This document shows positions 22,326 to 34,158 of a stretch of 64,000 nt of DNA, piece by piece (positions within the stretch are counted from its first letter, which is position 1; each line of letters begins with the position of its first letter). A model generated the notes under the pieces. The model was given only the letters and a program-made list of their open reading frames with translations. It had not been told where the DNA came from and searched no databases. The translations under genes were made by a program, and so were the position numbers. The DNA comes from Dasypus novemcinctus (lineage: Eukaryota; Chordata; Mammalia; Cingulata; Dasypodidae), in assembly GCF_030445035.2 (NCBI RefSeq), contig NC_080699.1:248001-312000 (forward strand), read 5' to 3'.

Positions 22326-25138
22326 TAAGCAAACTGAGCAGACTCACAGAGCCAGAGTCTGGAAGAAAGGATTACAGGAGATGAAGGGAGAAGGTTGTGA
22401 GCCAATGCCCATATGGGCAAAATCTATAAGGTGGAAGGGTGTAATTGTGCGGTGGATACGCGTAACAGTGGTGCAGTGATGGTATTGGGCTGGACGGTGC
22501 TGGTCTTTGAGGGAGGGGTAGTGTGGGGAGGGGGGTTGGACAGTCCATGGACAAGGAGGGAGGACTGGGGGAGGGAGCAGGTGAACACTAGGGATTTATA
22601 GATATGTGGTTGAAACTACAACGTTGGGAATGTTCTTTTGGCAAATATGGAATGGGTGGGTTATTGGTTTAAGGTTTTGGATGTGGTGGGCATGCAGGAC
22701 AGGACACACCTGAAGCAAGCTTCTAGGGAGTGTGTAGTGTTCATCTAGTCATAGTGTGTTGTATCAGTGGTGGAGAATCACATAATGAGTGGGAAAGTGT
22801 TGGACTTCCATCCTGGGGAGATCTGGTATGATCTCATATAGAGGGGCAGGAGTCTCTTGGGAGCCTAGGTAGTGCCTAATAGGGGAAGACAGGCCAGTAT
22901 GTCAAGCCCTCAGTGTTGTTGCAAGTAACTATGAATATTGTCCTTTAATGAGTTTATCTTGCTGGTTATTGTGAGTCCCGGGGAGAGGGAGAGGGAGGAG
23001 TAGAATGGATGGAACATGGGACATTTTGGGGGCAATGGAGTTGTTTTGCATGATCTTGCAATGAAAGATACAGACCACATCAAACTTTATCAAAATCTAT
23101 GGAAGTTACAGTCCAAAATGTAAATCATGTTGTAGATCATTGACCATAGTTAGTGGCAGTGTTTCAATATTTGGGCATCAATGATAGTAGGTGTGCCATC
23201 CACATGTAAAATGTTATTGATGGGGGAGGGGGAAAGGAGGGACATGGTTGCATATATGGGAGATACCTATGTTCTGTACGTGGCTTTTCTGTAGCCTGAA
23301 GCTCCTTTGAACATGAAATGAAGAATATAGGACACTGGGGGAATGAACGGAGGAGGGTGTTGCTGTGCATGCAGGATGGCAGATCTTACAGTGATGAAAG
23401 ACATAATGTCAAAACTTTTTTCTTCATTTTATATTTTTAAATTTTATTTCAAATTTTAAAACTTTTTTAGTATTTTATTAGTTATTTTTAAACTACCATT
23501 ATTATATCATTCTCCTATTAATTATATTTGGTTATTTTGTTGGTTTCAGTTTTGGAGAGGTTTTGGATAGCAGAGGGGTTGAGGTCATAGCAGGGGAGGA
23601 TCATTGGTGTGGGGTGTTGGAGATGAGGGTATGTGTGTTTGTGGGGGGGTTCATGTGTGGCATACCTGTGAGGCATGTGAGTGTGTCCTGGTGTTCATGG
23701 GGCATCATGATGGTGGGTGACGAGTCACACAGTGACCGAGGGAATGTCACGTTCCCATCCTGGGGAACTCTGCCATGTTCTCTAGTGGGACAGTGGGAGT
23801 CCCCTGGTGGGGGAGGATGGACCATTGATGGTCCCTTGAAAGTGATGTCTGTACTTAGGAACCTTTACTTTTGAAATTGAAACAGCCTGGTGTTATAGAG
23901 TGCCTAAGTGTTACCTCCTGAGAGCCTCCTTGTAGATCAAATGTGACCTCTTTCTAGGCCAAACTCAGCATTACCTTCCCCACAGCATGGGACATGACTT
24001 CAAGGGCTAAGCCTCCCTGGCACCAAGGGATTACTACCAAGCACCAACTAGCAATGCAACTGGAAAAAGACCTTGACCAAAAGGGGGAAAGGGTAAAGGC
24101 AAATGAGTTTATATGGCTAACAGATCTCAAAGTGAGTTGGGAGGTCATTCCAGAGGTTACACTTATACGCACATCTCCGCAGGAGCTCATTGACTGCAAA
24201 AGTAAATATTCCTTCAAATGGCAGGGCTCCTGGGAGCTCTGGAGACATCTTGACACTGGACAGAACAGACAACTCAGGGCCTTCATACCCTGCCAGCAGG
24301 CCCTACTTTGGAGTTTGTGCTCCCCAGTGTGACAGAGTTGGACTCAGTGGTGGTTTCCCTGCACATGGTTTTTCTGCCCCTTCTATTTGAGCCTAAGATT
24401 AGTGCTGGAGCTGCCGGGTATATGTCCAAGAGACTTAAATCTTTGTCCATATGCCAGTTGGCCCTGAATCTCAACAGAGTTGTAACACTTACTCTTCAGT
24501 TCATTGGACTCACCCAGGACAACTAACAAGGAGATGACGATGGACAATGACCATCCCAAGGAACAGAGGGAGTATGAAACTGCAAGCAAGATAATTCCAT
24601 CCATCTGCCCCATGGGATCTAAGCCCCCTTGTAATTAAAGGCAGAGTGGGCATCACCATCCCAGAATCCTCAGGATTGGGGAATGAACAATGGACTAGAG
24701 TAGAGTTAGTGTTATTCTATTATAGACTTATTGTGATCCTAGCAGTGGAAATACTCTTATCACTGATGTGGAGACAGTGGCTCCTGGATGTTCTGGGGAA
24801 GGGAGAGGGGAAAAAATAGGTGTAATTTGGGGACATTTTTGGGAATTGGGAATTGTCCTGAATGACATTGCAATGACATACAGAGACCATTGTATAACTT
24901 GTAACAACTTACAAAAATGTACGGGATAGAGTATAAACTACAATGTAAACTATAATCCAGACTTAGTGGCAATGCTCCAAGATGTGTTCATCAATTGTGG
25001 CAAATGTACCACACTAATGAAGGATGTTGTTGATGGAGGAAAATAGGGGGGAAGGGGTTTAGGGAGTAGGGCATATGGGAATCCCCTATAGTTTTTATGT
25101 AACATTTATATAAGCTAGGTATCTCTTAAAAAAATAAA
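22326..25138 (+). repeat. L1 3' UTR, about 2.8 kb
   Basis: No ORF. Co-linear with the reverse 3' UTR of the minus-strand L1 at 36790-39765, with shared phrases near 22740, 22900, 24000 and 24680. The end has the G-rich block (25040-25060) before the A-rich terminus. Confidence 0.8.
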
Positions 25139-25582
25139 AGTATGCATATATACTTTTAAAAAGATAATGCAAAAGACTGTACAACACCATGAAACATAAT
25201 GTAGATGTTGGACTATTGGTAATAACAAAAGTACAAGAATGTACTTTCAAGAATTATAACAAATGTACAATACTAATACAAGGTGGTAATTATAGGATGA
25301 AGTATGGGAAAAATACACCTAAAAATTATGCATTCTAGATAACAGTACAATTTTAATAATCCTTCAACTGTAAAAGGTAACTACTATAAAAAAATAGTAC
25401 ACTTATTTTTTTTAATTCTGCCATAAATTATAACAAGTATTCCATTTCTAATGCATTGGGTTGCTGTTAATGTGGTGTATGGGAATCCTGTATTTTATGC
25501 ATAAGCATTTTGTAAACCTCACTACTTTCATTAAAATATTAAAAGAATTTTTTAAAAAAAGAATTATAATAAGCAAACTCAT
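25139..25582 (+). mobile_element. Old L1 3' tail
   Basis: Similar to the segment at 52395-52640 (shared 'atgtaccacactaatgc'-like and 'gggaatcctgtatatta'-like phrases). Precedes a dimeric SINE. Confidence 0.6.
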
Positions 25583-25795
25583 GGGAACAAATATGGCTCA
25601 AATAGCTGAGCGACCACTTCCCACACGGGAGGTTCCAGGTTCAGTTCCTGGTGTCTCCTGACAAAACAAACAAACAAAACAAACAGCACAAATGAAAAAA
25701 CCCAGGGAAGCCAATGTAGTTCTGTGATTGAGCACCAGCATCCCACATATGAGGTCCCAGGTTTAATCCCCGGCCCCCGGTTCCTCAAAAATAAA
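25583..25795 (+). mobile_element. Dimeric tRNA-derived SINE
   Basis: Two tRNA-like units joined by an A-rich linker: unit 1 at 25590-25690 (B-box-like GGTTCAGTTCC at 25638) and unit 2 at 25707-25790 (GGTTTAATCCC at 25760). Duplicated target GCAAACTCATG at 25572-25582 and 25796-25806 bounds the whole. Confidence 0.8.
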
Positions 25796-26345
25796 GCAAA
25801 CTCATGCAGGCAGAATCTAGAAGATAGGTTACTATGAGATAGAGTAGAAGTAGATGATAAAAGCTGATGCTTATTCTGTGCAGAATTTATAATTAGGTTG
25901 GTTTGTAGTGGTTTGGCGGTGGATAGAGGTGAGGTTAGCACAATAGCGTGTGGATGACAGCCCTGAGGTATGTGTGTGTGCATAGTTGAAGGGGGAGCTT
26001 TTAGGTTGTATGTGTTACTAGAAGGAAAGCTAGAGGGTAAAACATGTGATGGTAAAACACAGTGAACCTTGTGGTAGACAAGGATTGTGGTTAATAATAC
26101 AATTCTTAGAATGTTCTTTCAGGTTCTACAATAAAGGTAGGTCACTAGTACAGTGTGTTAATAATATGGCGGTATATGGGGGAAATGCACCTAAATCAAT
26201 ATAGAGAGTATAGCTAACAGTAACATTTTAACATTCTTGCATTGATTGTTAACAAAGGTATCACACCAATATTAAGTGTCAACAGTGGGGGGGGGGTGGA
26301 GGGGGAATGTTGTGTATTCAATTTTTAGAAAAATATTTTATAACA
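25796..26345 (+). mobile_element. Old L1 3' UTR
   Basis: Continues the interrupted L1 tail after the SINE. Long-tail L1 phrases; G-run at 26285-26305. Confidence 0.6.
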
Positions 26346-26679
26346 CAGAAATGGCCAAATTTCTCTGTAAGTTATATTGTTTTACACAATCAGATGTCTA
26401 GACAGACAAGAACTTTTAAACAATTTGAATGTTATATAGCTACATACTTCCATGGTATATAAATATATCCTTGTTGCATAGGAATGTTTTCTGGATAGAT
26501 AGATGCCTGCATAGTAGCTAATAAAACATTAAACTTCTCTACTGTGGAAGTCCTGCTATTTTCTCAGATAAAATGGCCAAAAGCTCTGGAACATATAAAC
26601 CTTACCTAACAAAAGAAAACAAGCTAATAAGCCAAGCCCTTGATCTTAATGATTGTTCTTATAAATCTTATTCCTGTAA

Positions 26680-27538
26680 TAATGAAACTAAGCCTAATTA
26701 TAGTTAATGCCTAAGAGTTGCCTCCTGAAAACTTCCTTGTTATTCAAATGTGGTCTCTCTCTAAGCCAAACTCTGCAAATAAACTCACTACTTTCCCTCC
26801 AATGTGGGACATGACTCCCAGGGATAAGCCTCCCTGATACCAAGGGATTATTACCAAGTGTTAATCAGTGATGCCTTTGAAGAAAGGCCTTGATCTAAAG
26901 TAGGAAATAAAAAATCCCCCCAAAATCTAATAAAATAGAGTTTTTACAGCTAAGATATTTCAAAGTAAGTCGGGAGGTCATCCTGGATGTAACACATGCA
27001 GGTCTCAGTTAGACTTCACAAAATGCCACAGTAAACAAAGACACAAACAAAATGCTCCTGAGGGCCCTTGGGATGTCTGGACACCAGAGGCAAGTCACAT
27101 AGACACATGAAATTCACACTCCCTTGGCAGGCTTTATCCAGGATTATATGACAAGCTATTTACCCAATATAACTTAGCAACACTAACGTATAGGTCACCT
27201 AATCATGATTCTTCTACTTTTTAAAATTTGAACCTAATGTTCAGTATTTTTGTTAAACACACTTCTCAGGGACTTAAAGGCCTCAGATTCATCCTATGCC
27301 AGCTGAGTCCTGAAACCCAGCTAACTCCTATTCTACCATTCTTCAGACATGCCCTGAACACCTATCAGAAAAATGGAGATGGACCAGCCCCATCCCAAAA
27401 GTAAGGAGTATCTTCAGCTACAAGCAAACCAATTCCATTCCTCTGCCCATAATATCTGCGTCCCTTCTCAGCCTGAGCAGTCAGAGTGAACATTGTCCCA
27501 AACCGCTCATGACTGAGGAATGAACAATAATAAGGGGG
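26680..27538 (+). mobile_element. L1-type 3' UTR segment, older copy
   Basis: Co-linear with 23880-24680, for example 'gtgggacatgactcccagggat' and 'ccaagggattattaccaag' (26800-26860). No ORF. It ends near a purine tract at 27530. Confidence 0.65.
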
Positions 27539-27804
27539 GAATGTAACCTCTGACTAAAGCGGATTTACCATAATTGTAGTTATTACCTTGTGTTAACTGA
27601 GTAATTTGCAACAACTGATTTTAAAATAAATTAATGCTCTCTCTGCCTAGAAGAGCCTGCACCAAATCTTGGTGTGTTTTTCCATCTTTCTCTCCCATTC
27701 CTCAGCAAGTTCTGTTCTTTCTCCCATTTCCCAAATAAATTATTTTTACTGGCCTAACTAAAAAATTAATTGAAATTAAAAATGATAATTGCAAATATTC
27801 AGCA
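27539..27804. other. Unassigned, possibly LTR-like
   Basis: Begins TGTAACC directly after a purine run (AAGGGGGGAA, 27531-27540), as a polypurine tract and U3 would. An AATAAA-type signal is at 27734. No duplication seen. Confidence 0.3.
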
Positions 27805-28020
27805 CCAACTACATGACAAGTGTATTATATAATATGTGACCTCATTTAATCTTTACTACACCCTTGTAATTATCAATATTTCCATTATAGAAATTAGAAA
27901 ACTAATATTTAATGAGGTCAAATAAATTAACCATAGTCATATAGATATTAAATGGCGAAGTTGGGATTCAAACTTTTGTCTGTCTGAATTCAAATGTCAC
28001 ATTCTTTCTACAATACTCAG
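27805..28020 (+). mobile_element. MIR SINE fragment
   Basis: Recognisable MIR core: the 'tcatttaatctttac' stretch at 27842 and the 'gaagttgggattcaaac' end at 27957. Old. Confidence 0.7.
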
Positions 28021-28181
28021 CTGATTTCCTTAAAAATATAGTAGTTTTCTCATATTTTATATCCAAAGAAAAAGGAGCATTCAAAAAAATGAAAAAATTC
28101 TGTAATTTTCAGTGATGAACTTTGGAATTATATTAATATATTTTTCTGCCTGGGAAGGCAACTGCTCACAGCTAATGTTTT

Positions 28182-28593
28182 GTTTTCTGGGTTTTTTCTT
28201 TAAAATTTTTTAAAAATTTATTTTATTTATTTCTCCCCCCCCACCCCCACCCCTACCCTCACCCCCCACTGTCTGCTCCCTGTGTCCACTCGGTGTGTGT
28301 TCTTCTCTGTCCGCTTGCACCCTCGGTGGCACCAGGAACTCCGTCTCTTTTTTTTGTTGCGTCATCTTGCTGCGTCAGCTCTCCGTGTGTGCGGCACCAC
28401 TCCTGGGCAGCTCTCCTTATGAGGCGCACTCCTTATATAGCACGGCACTCCTTGTATGGCACGGCACTCCTTGCGCGCAGCAGCTCTGCATGTGGGCCAG
28501 CTCACCACATGGGTCAGGAGGCCCTGGGGATTGAACCCTGGACCCTCCCATATGGTAGGTGGACGCTCTATCAGCCAAGCTACATCCACTTCC
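28182..28593 (-). mobile_element. DAS-SINE
   Basis: 412 bp. C-rich run at 28233-28268. Duplicated 13-bp target CAGCTAATGTTTT at 28169-28181 and 28594-28606. Confidence 0.9.
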
Positions 28594-28606
28594 CAGCTAA
28601 TGTTTT

Positions 28607-30160
28607 TTTTCCCCCCAATAACCACTTGAAAGAAAAGAAACTGATTAAGTACAGAAGAACAAACGCTTTCCTTTCCTTCATGGTTTACATACCTAATTTA
28701 GCCATCAATGGATGATTCAAACCCTGTTAAAAAGAAAAAATGCAATTGAACATTTAACTATGAGAACATTGAGTTGGAAACTAAGAATGTGGTTTCTTCT
28801 CACAATGATCATCTGTCTTTATCATCTGAGTATTTACATCAAGCTGAGAAATTTCTCCCAGGTGGTTCAGAAATAGGACTGCCTAGTGAATTTTAACACA
28901 ACACCATGATAATGAGATTGATTCCTTCTTTCCAAAGCAATTTAACCATTTACAGAGATAATTTGGATTTCTAGATGTTGAGGTCACCACAGACAGAAGG
29001 AAAGTATACCTTTCTAGTGACATTACAAAATGTTCCATCACAACGATGTAAACTTAGTTTTTGGAGATGAAAGCTCACCTAAATGTCAAACATTTTCTAA
29101 CAAGCCTTGTACAGAGTCACAGCACTGGAATGGAACCATGTAGTGAGTAAATGGCCCTGAACTACCTTTCATGTCCAAGCACTTCTGCTTTCTTTTCTGA
29201 GAGCTTTGATTTTTCATAATTTTATTCCCAGAAAAGAAAAAATAAAAATGCCTTTTTTCCTATTGGATGTGGCAAACGAATGTTCTTTCATTATTGAACT
29301 CACACACCTCCTCGAACAATGTTTCGTTACAGGCGTAACAACTCATGTTCGTAGCAATAGCAACAGTGACAGGCTTTATGCCAGGAACAAAAAGAGGCAT
29401 AGTGGTGGCAATAACAGCTGTAACGTAAATCCAAGTAAAGAGGGCGAGAGAGAAGTTTTTCTTCACCCTGCATAAGGCTCCATATGATCATGAAAGTTGA
29501 CACTCAAACGGATAAAATACTGGTATCTCTCCAAAACAGGTGCTGCAGTCTTTCACAGCAATGGCAGGATGCCTGCTCACTCATATTTGTTCCTGCATCA
29601 CTAGCTCAGTTTTATTCAGCCACCTGCCTGCTTAACCATGGTTTACAGGGCAGCCAGAAAGCACGACATTCAGAGACACACAGAAAGTAATTCTCAATTC
29701 AGGGAAGTAAGTTCAGTAAAATAAATCACAACAAAAGCAACTAACTGAATTTCTTAATATGAAATTTTGTGTTCTAAATAGATTTTGAAGACATATCCTC
29801 TTACTTTATAAATTGCTGTGCTGTGTTTTTATTTTTTCCCTAATTTCACTATTTATACAGGTTGGATTCAATCTTGAAGAATTATATATTTAACCTATTC
29901 ATAATTTTACCCTTCCTGTTACCCAAAATAAAGATCTAAGGAAAGTTAAGAGAAGACATTTATATTTATATAATATGAAAGAAAATTCAGATACCTTAGA
30001 AAGACATTTCTGGTACCATGTTTGAACAACCTTGAACAACCCCATTGATTAGAATAAATAAAATATTATAGAAATGATAAATACCTTGCTGAGTTGGAAT
30101 GAAAGAAAGGAAACCACAGATTTCAAAACCTAAGTGAAAGCAGGACTTGTAACAAGGGAA
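28607..30160. other. Low-copy sequence, no gene recognised
   Basis: Nothing exon-like that I can name. A CpG-rich pocket with a 68-codon minus-strand frame (29260-29466) is discussed in the findings. Confidence 0.5.
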
Positions 30161-30628
30161 TGTGATGGTTAATTTTATGTGTCAATGTGGCTAAAGCATC
30201 CAGTTGCTTGGTCAAATACTGGCCTAGTTCTCACTGTGGAAGTATTTCGTAGGTGAGATTAACATCACCAATCAATTGACCATAAATAAAGGAGATGACC
30301 CTCCATAACGTGGGTGGGCCTCATCCAATTGTTTGGGGGTCTTAACAGCAAGAGCTGAGAGTTCCAGAGGTCAGAAGAATTTCTGCTTCAATATCAACTG
30401 TTACCAGAATTTCCTGGTAAGAAAAAAACCCTGCCAGCTTCCCTAGGAAATTGGGACCCAAGACTTCACCATCGCCTTCGCTGGAATTTCTAGGCTGAAA
30501 CCTGCCCAAAAGAATTCAGACTTGCCAGCCCCATAATCACAGACTCAGGTGAGCCAATGCTTCATAATAGACCTCTTTACCCACACACGCACATGGTTCT
30601 GTTTCTCTGGAGAACCCTGACTGAGACA
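30161..30628 (+). mobile_element. MLT2-like ERVL solo LTR
   Basis: 468 bp, starting TGTGATGGTTAATTTTATGT and ending GAACCCTGACTGAGACA. Exact duplication GGGAA at 30156-30160 and 30629-30633. Confidence 0.9.
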
Positions 30629-30633
30629 GGGAA

Positions 30634-31849
30634 CAACCACTAACAGCGGTTTTTTCCCTGCGTGTTCGTTTGCACCTTGTTGGCTACGTGCAGAGGAGCC
30701 CTAGGCTACACAGTCCTCGGCCAGCCCAGCTGACGGCTCCAGTGGGAGAACTCGGCTTAAAACTGGGACCCAAAAGGCTTCCCTCGCTATAAAAGTAAAT
30801 GAGGCACAAAGAGGGAACCTCAGTGTGTGCAAATGTTAAAGAATATTTAGGGGTGAGGATCGCAGAGTAGAACACAGAATGTCCAAACAATCTAACCGGA
30901 TTACAAATATATAAACCAGTGGCAGAAAAAATACTGCTCTAACTAACTTTGTTAACGTTGTAAACCAGTCAATGAATCTGTAAGACTAAAGACAAAAGTA
31001 ACTCTAAACAAAAACTGTGCTCTTGTTGATAAAAAAGATGAGGAATTGATCCTAGAGCTTCTTATAGTGCCACAAAGTGAGAAAGCGCTCAAAACAACAA
31101 CAAAAAAAAATCACAATGATGGGGGCAGGTCAAAGGGACAGGAGTCAACTGAAAGAGCTCCCAAGAGCCAAAGTCGGAACAATTTGAGCAGGAAAAGTCC
31201 AAAATAAAGTCGTTTGTATAATAACCCAAAGCGTATGATAAATATCCATATATGGGAGTCTGTACCCCCATATATAAAGGATTGAATAAAGAGATGATGA
31301 GACAAATCCTCCATGTGGAAAAATTCCAAATAATGTAGATACTTCACCCATGAGGATGTGGAGAATAGTTCCTTGTTCTTTAAGTGCCAACTGTGCACCA
31401 TCTTAAGAGAATGGTGTGAAAAGGAGGAAAAAAGTAATTTTACAATTGGAGAAACCTGACAAACACTATTTCAGTGAGACGATCAAGGTCAACACCAACA
31501 ATTGTAAGTCATGCTGATGGTATACCCCTGACATGATGTGATAAAAATAGTGCTTTTTTTTGGCATCAATGATTGGAAAAAATTTTTTCTCTGGGATGTT
31601 GTATCATAAGCTTGTTCTAATACTTATATTCCATTTATTCATACTACTTTTGTCATTTGAAAATTCTCCTGTGAAGAACTGAATGTAAAGTGATTTGGGT
31701 TGGTCATGCCCCAGGCAACTCTTAACCTTAATTCAGTCCTTAAAGATGTCTCAGAAATAAAGCTCCCAAGAAAAAGTATGTCACAGTCAAAAAAAAAACA
31801 AAAACAAAAAACAAATACACACACAAAGAAAATGAGACAATGTGATTAA
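30634..31849. other. Low-copy sequence, no gene recognised
   Basis: Overlapping minus-strand frames at 31089-31401 lack domain features and splice context. I treat them as chance. Confidence 0.5.
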
Positions 31850-32450
31850 GAACTCGCAGTAATAAATTCCAGAGACTAGAATCATAAAACAAAATAGAAA
31901 ATGACTATGATAAACATGTTTAAAGAATTAAAAGAGAAGCTTGAAATTTTTGGCAGAAGATGGAAATCATAAGAAATGGCAGAGGGAAGCGGACTTGGCC
32001 CAGTGGTTAAGGCGTCCGCCTACCACATGGGAGGTCCGCGGTTCAAACCCCAGGCCTCCTTGACCCGTGTGGAGCTGGCCCATGCGCAGCGCTGATGCGC
32101 GCAAGGAGTGCTGTGCCATGCAGGGGTGTCCCCCGCATAGGGGAGCCCCACGTGCAAGGAGTGTGCCCCGTAAGGAAAGCCGCCCAGCGTGAAGGAAAGT
32201 GCAGCCTGCCCAAGAATGGTGCTGCACACACAGAGAGCTGACACAAGATGATGCAACAAAAAGAAATACAGATTCCAATGCTGCTGGCAACAACAGAAGC
32301 GAACAAAGAAGACAACGCAGCAAATAGACACAGAGAATAGACAATCAGGGCGGGGGGGGAGGGGGGAGAAAATAAATAAATAAATAAATAAATCTTTTAA
32401 AAAAAAAATGGCAGAGATGATTTGCAAAATAACCAAAGGATTTTTTTTAA
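31850..32450 (+). mobile_element. HAL1/L1 ORF1-type fragment
   Basis: 31880-31984 and 32406-32440 look like one HAL1-type ORF1 coding segment split by the SINE at 31985. Old. Confidence 0.4.
31985..32405 (+). mobile_element. DAS-SINE, best-preserved copy
   Basis: 421 bp. tRNA-like head with A-box-like TGGCCCAGTGG (31995-32005) and B-box GGTTCAAACCCC (32040-32051), the internal pol III promoter. A GC-rich body follows, then an AATA-repeat tail. Exact 11-bp duplication AAATGGCAGAG at 31974-31984 and 32406-32416. Confidence 0.95.
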
Positions 32451-32469
32451 ACTTCAAATTAAATAAATA

Positions 32470-32580
32470 CTTGTGAAGTATCTACTATATACCTTGGCAA
32501 GTACTAGGAACTTTCATATTTACTTTCTATTTTTATCTTCACAACAACAAGCAACTCTATTAATAAGTGCTGAAGTTGTA
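32470..32580 (+). mobile_element. MIR fragment
   Basis: Short, old match to the MIR middle ('tcttcacaacaac'). Confidence 0.4.
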
Positions 32581-33040
32581 AAGACTTCATATTAAAATAT
32601 TTTCCATTATTTTGTCTTTTCCTTACAATAAGGATACTTTCTTCTGATCTATTTTCCAGCTCAGAAATTCTCTCTTCACCTGTATCAAGCCTGCTGGTAT
32701 ACATACCTGTTGTATTCTTAATTTTGGTTGTCATTAATTTTTAGTTCTAGAATTTATATTTAGTTCCTTTTCAAATTTGCTGTTACATTTTATATGTAGT
32801 GTTACCTGCAGATTTTTCAATCTTGTCTTTTAAGTATAGTATACATTTTTAAGATAATCTTTTGTCTGATTCCCATTTCTGAAGCTTTTTCGATTTTCTT
32901 TTTTATGGTCTGTTGTTTCTACTTGTTTTCCCTGATGGTGTCTTGTTTCCTTGGATTATACTTGAGTATGTTCTGCTCATTGTATTTGATATATTATTTT
33001 TAGAAATAATTTGAGACCTAGAATGACTCTACCAGGGAAC
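32581..33040 (-). mobile_element. HAL1/L1 ORF1 region, reverse
   Basis: Resembles the reverse of ORF1 ('tccagctcagaaattctctcttcacctgt', in 32655-32685). No frame. Confidence 0.5.
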
Positions 33041-33531
33041 ATTTTTTTTAGATATATTATTTTTTTAATTTATTTTTATTAAAGAAGTTGTGAATTTAAA
33101 AAACAATCATGCACATTATGGAATTCCCATACAATACCACTTCACCAACTCACTACACTGTTGTGGAACATTTGTTACAGAATATGAGATAACATCATCA
33201 GACTATTACCACTAACTATGTTCCACTAAGCATGAATTTGGCATATTTTTTCCATACCCTCCTATTATTAACACAGTATATCTTTGGCATTGATGTAAGA
33301 ATATTGCAGTAGTGCAGTTAACTATAGTCCATAGGTTACATTCATTGTATTTTTCCCATTATTGTCCACATTCCCACTACCCTGCAATAGTGATATACAT
33401 CTTTTCTAGTTCACAGAAGGACATTCTTGCATTTGTACTATTAACCACAATTCTCATCCACCTCTGGGTTTATTGTATTATTCAGTCCCTAGATTATTCT
33501 CTAGCTTTCTTTCCATTGACATTTACATCCC
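33040..33531 (-). mobile_element. L1 3' tail, reverse
   Basis: AT-rich sequence similar to old L1 tails of this genome, beginning with a T-run. Precedes the twin-primed L1. Confidence 0.45.
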
Positions 33532-33546
33532 TAGACTACTCTTTTT

Positions 33547-34143
33547 AAAAAAAAAAAATTAATCATCTTTTTTTAAAAAAAGATACATAGATCACAAAAA
33601 ATGTTACATTAAAAAACGGAAGAGGTTCCCATATACCCCACACCCCAACCCACCCACTCATCCCACATCAACCTCTTTCATCATTGTGGCACATTAGTGC
33701 CTGCAACTGCAAGCAGGAGAAATGCATCCATCAGCCATGTGGAATCTAGGTCCCTTCTCGATTTAGAGGTGGAGTGGACATAACCATCTCAGGGTCCACA
33801 GGATGGAGGAATAAAATATGGACTAGAGTAGACTTACTGGTATTCTACTATAGAACTATTATGCCTCTAGCAATGGAAGAAATTGTATCATTGATGTGGA
33901 GACAGTGGCCGTAGAAGTTGCTGAGGGCAGGGAGAAGGAAGAAGAGATGTGATGTGCTGGCATTTTCTGGACTTGGAGTTGTCCTAAATGATATTGCAGG
34001 GACAGATGCTGGACATTATATATCCTGCCATAACCCACGGAATGGACTGGGGGAGAGTGTAAACTACAATGTAAGCTATAATCCATGCGGTGCAGCTGTG
34101 CTCCAAAATGTATTTACCAAATGCAATGAATGTGCCACAATGA
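33547..34143 (-). mobile_element. L1 3' tail with 5' inversion
   Basis: 33547-33694 is L1 3' end in reverse, with T-run at 33572. 33695-34143 is the immediately upstream L1 3' UTR but in forward orientation. The two meet at the same L1 coordinate (ATGTGCCACAATGAT in both). Near-match duplications lie at 33532-33546 and 34144-34158. Confidence 0.85.
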
Positions 34144-34158
34144 TAGACTACCCTTTTC

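Larger units (their letters stand above)
17541..25138 (+). mobile_element. Long L1: ORF1 end, ORF2 and long 3' UTR
   Basis: Order: ORF1 C-terminal part (17541-17880), intergenic spacer, ORF2 endonuclease from about 17935, RT and C-terminal domain up to about 22325, then a 3' UTR of about 2.8 kb ending in an A-rich tract at 25138. 5'-truncated inside ORF1. A DAS-SINE (18343-18879) interrupts the endonuclease region. Many stops. Confidence 0.85.

Noticed and set aside
27531-27760. Polypurine tract plus LTR start
   Set aside because: The purine run and TGTAACC fit a U3 start, but the upstream sequence aligns with L1 3' UTR and no duplication is seen.
31089-31401. Overlapping minus-strand frames of 60-96 codons
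   Set aside because: No splice site, domain or codon bias, and several overlapping frames are equally open.
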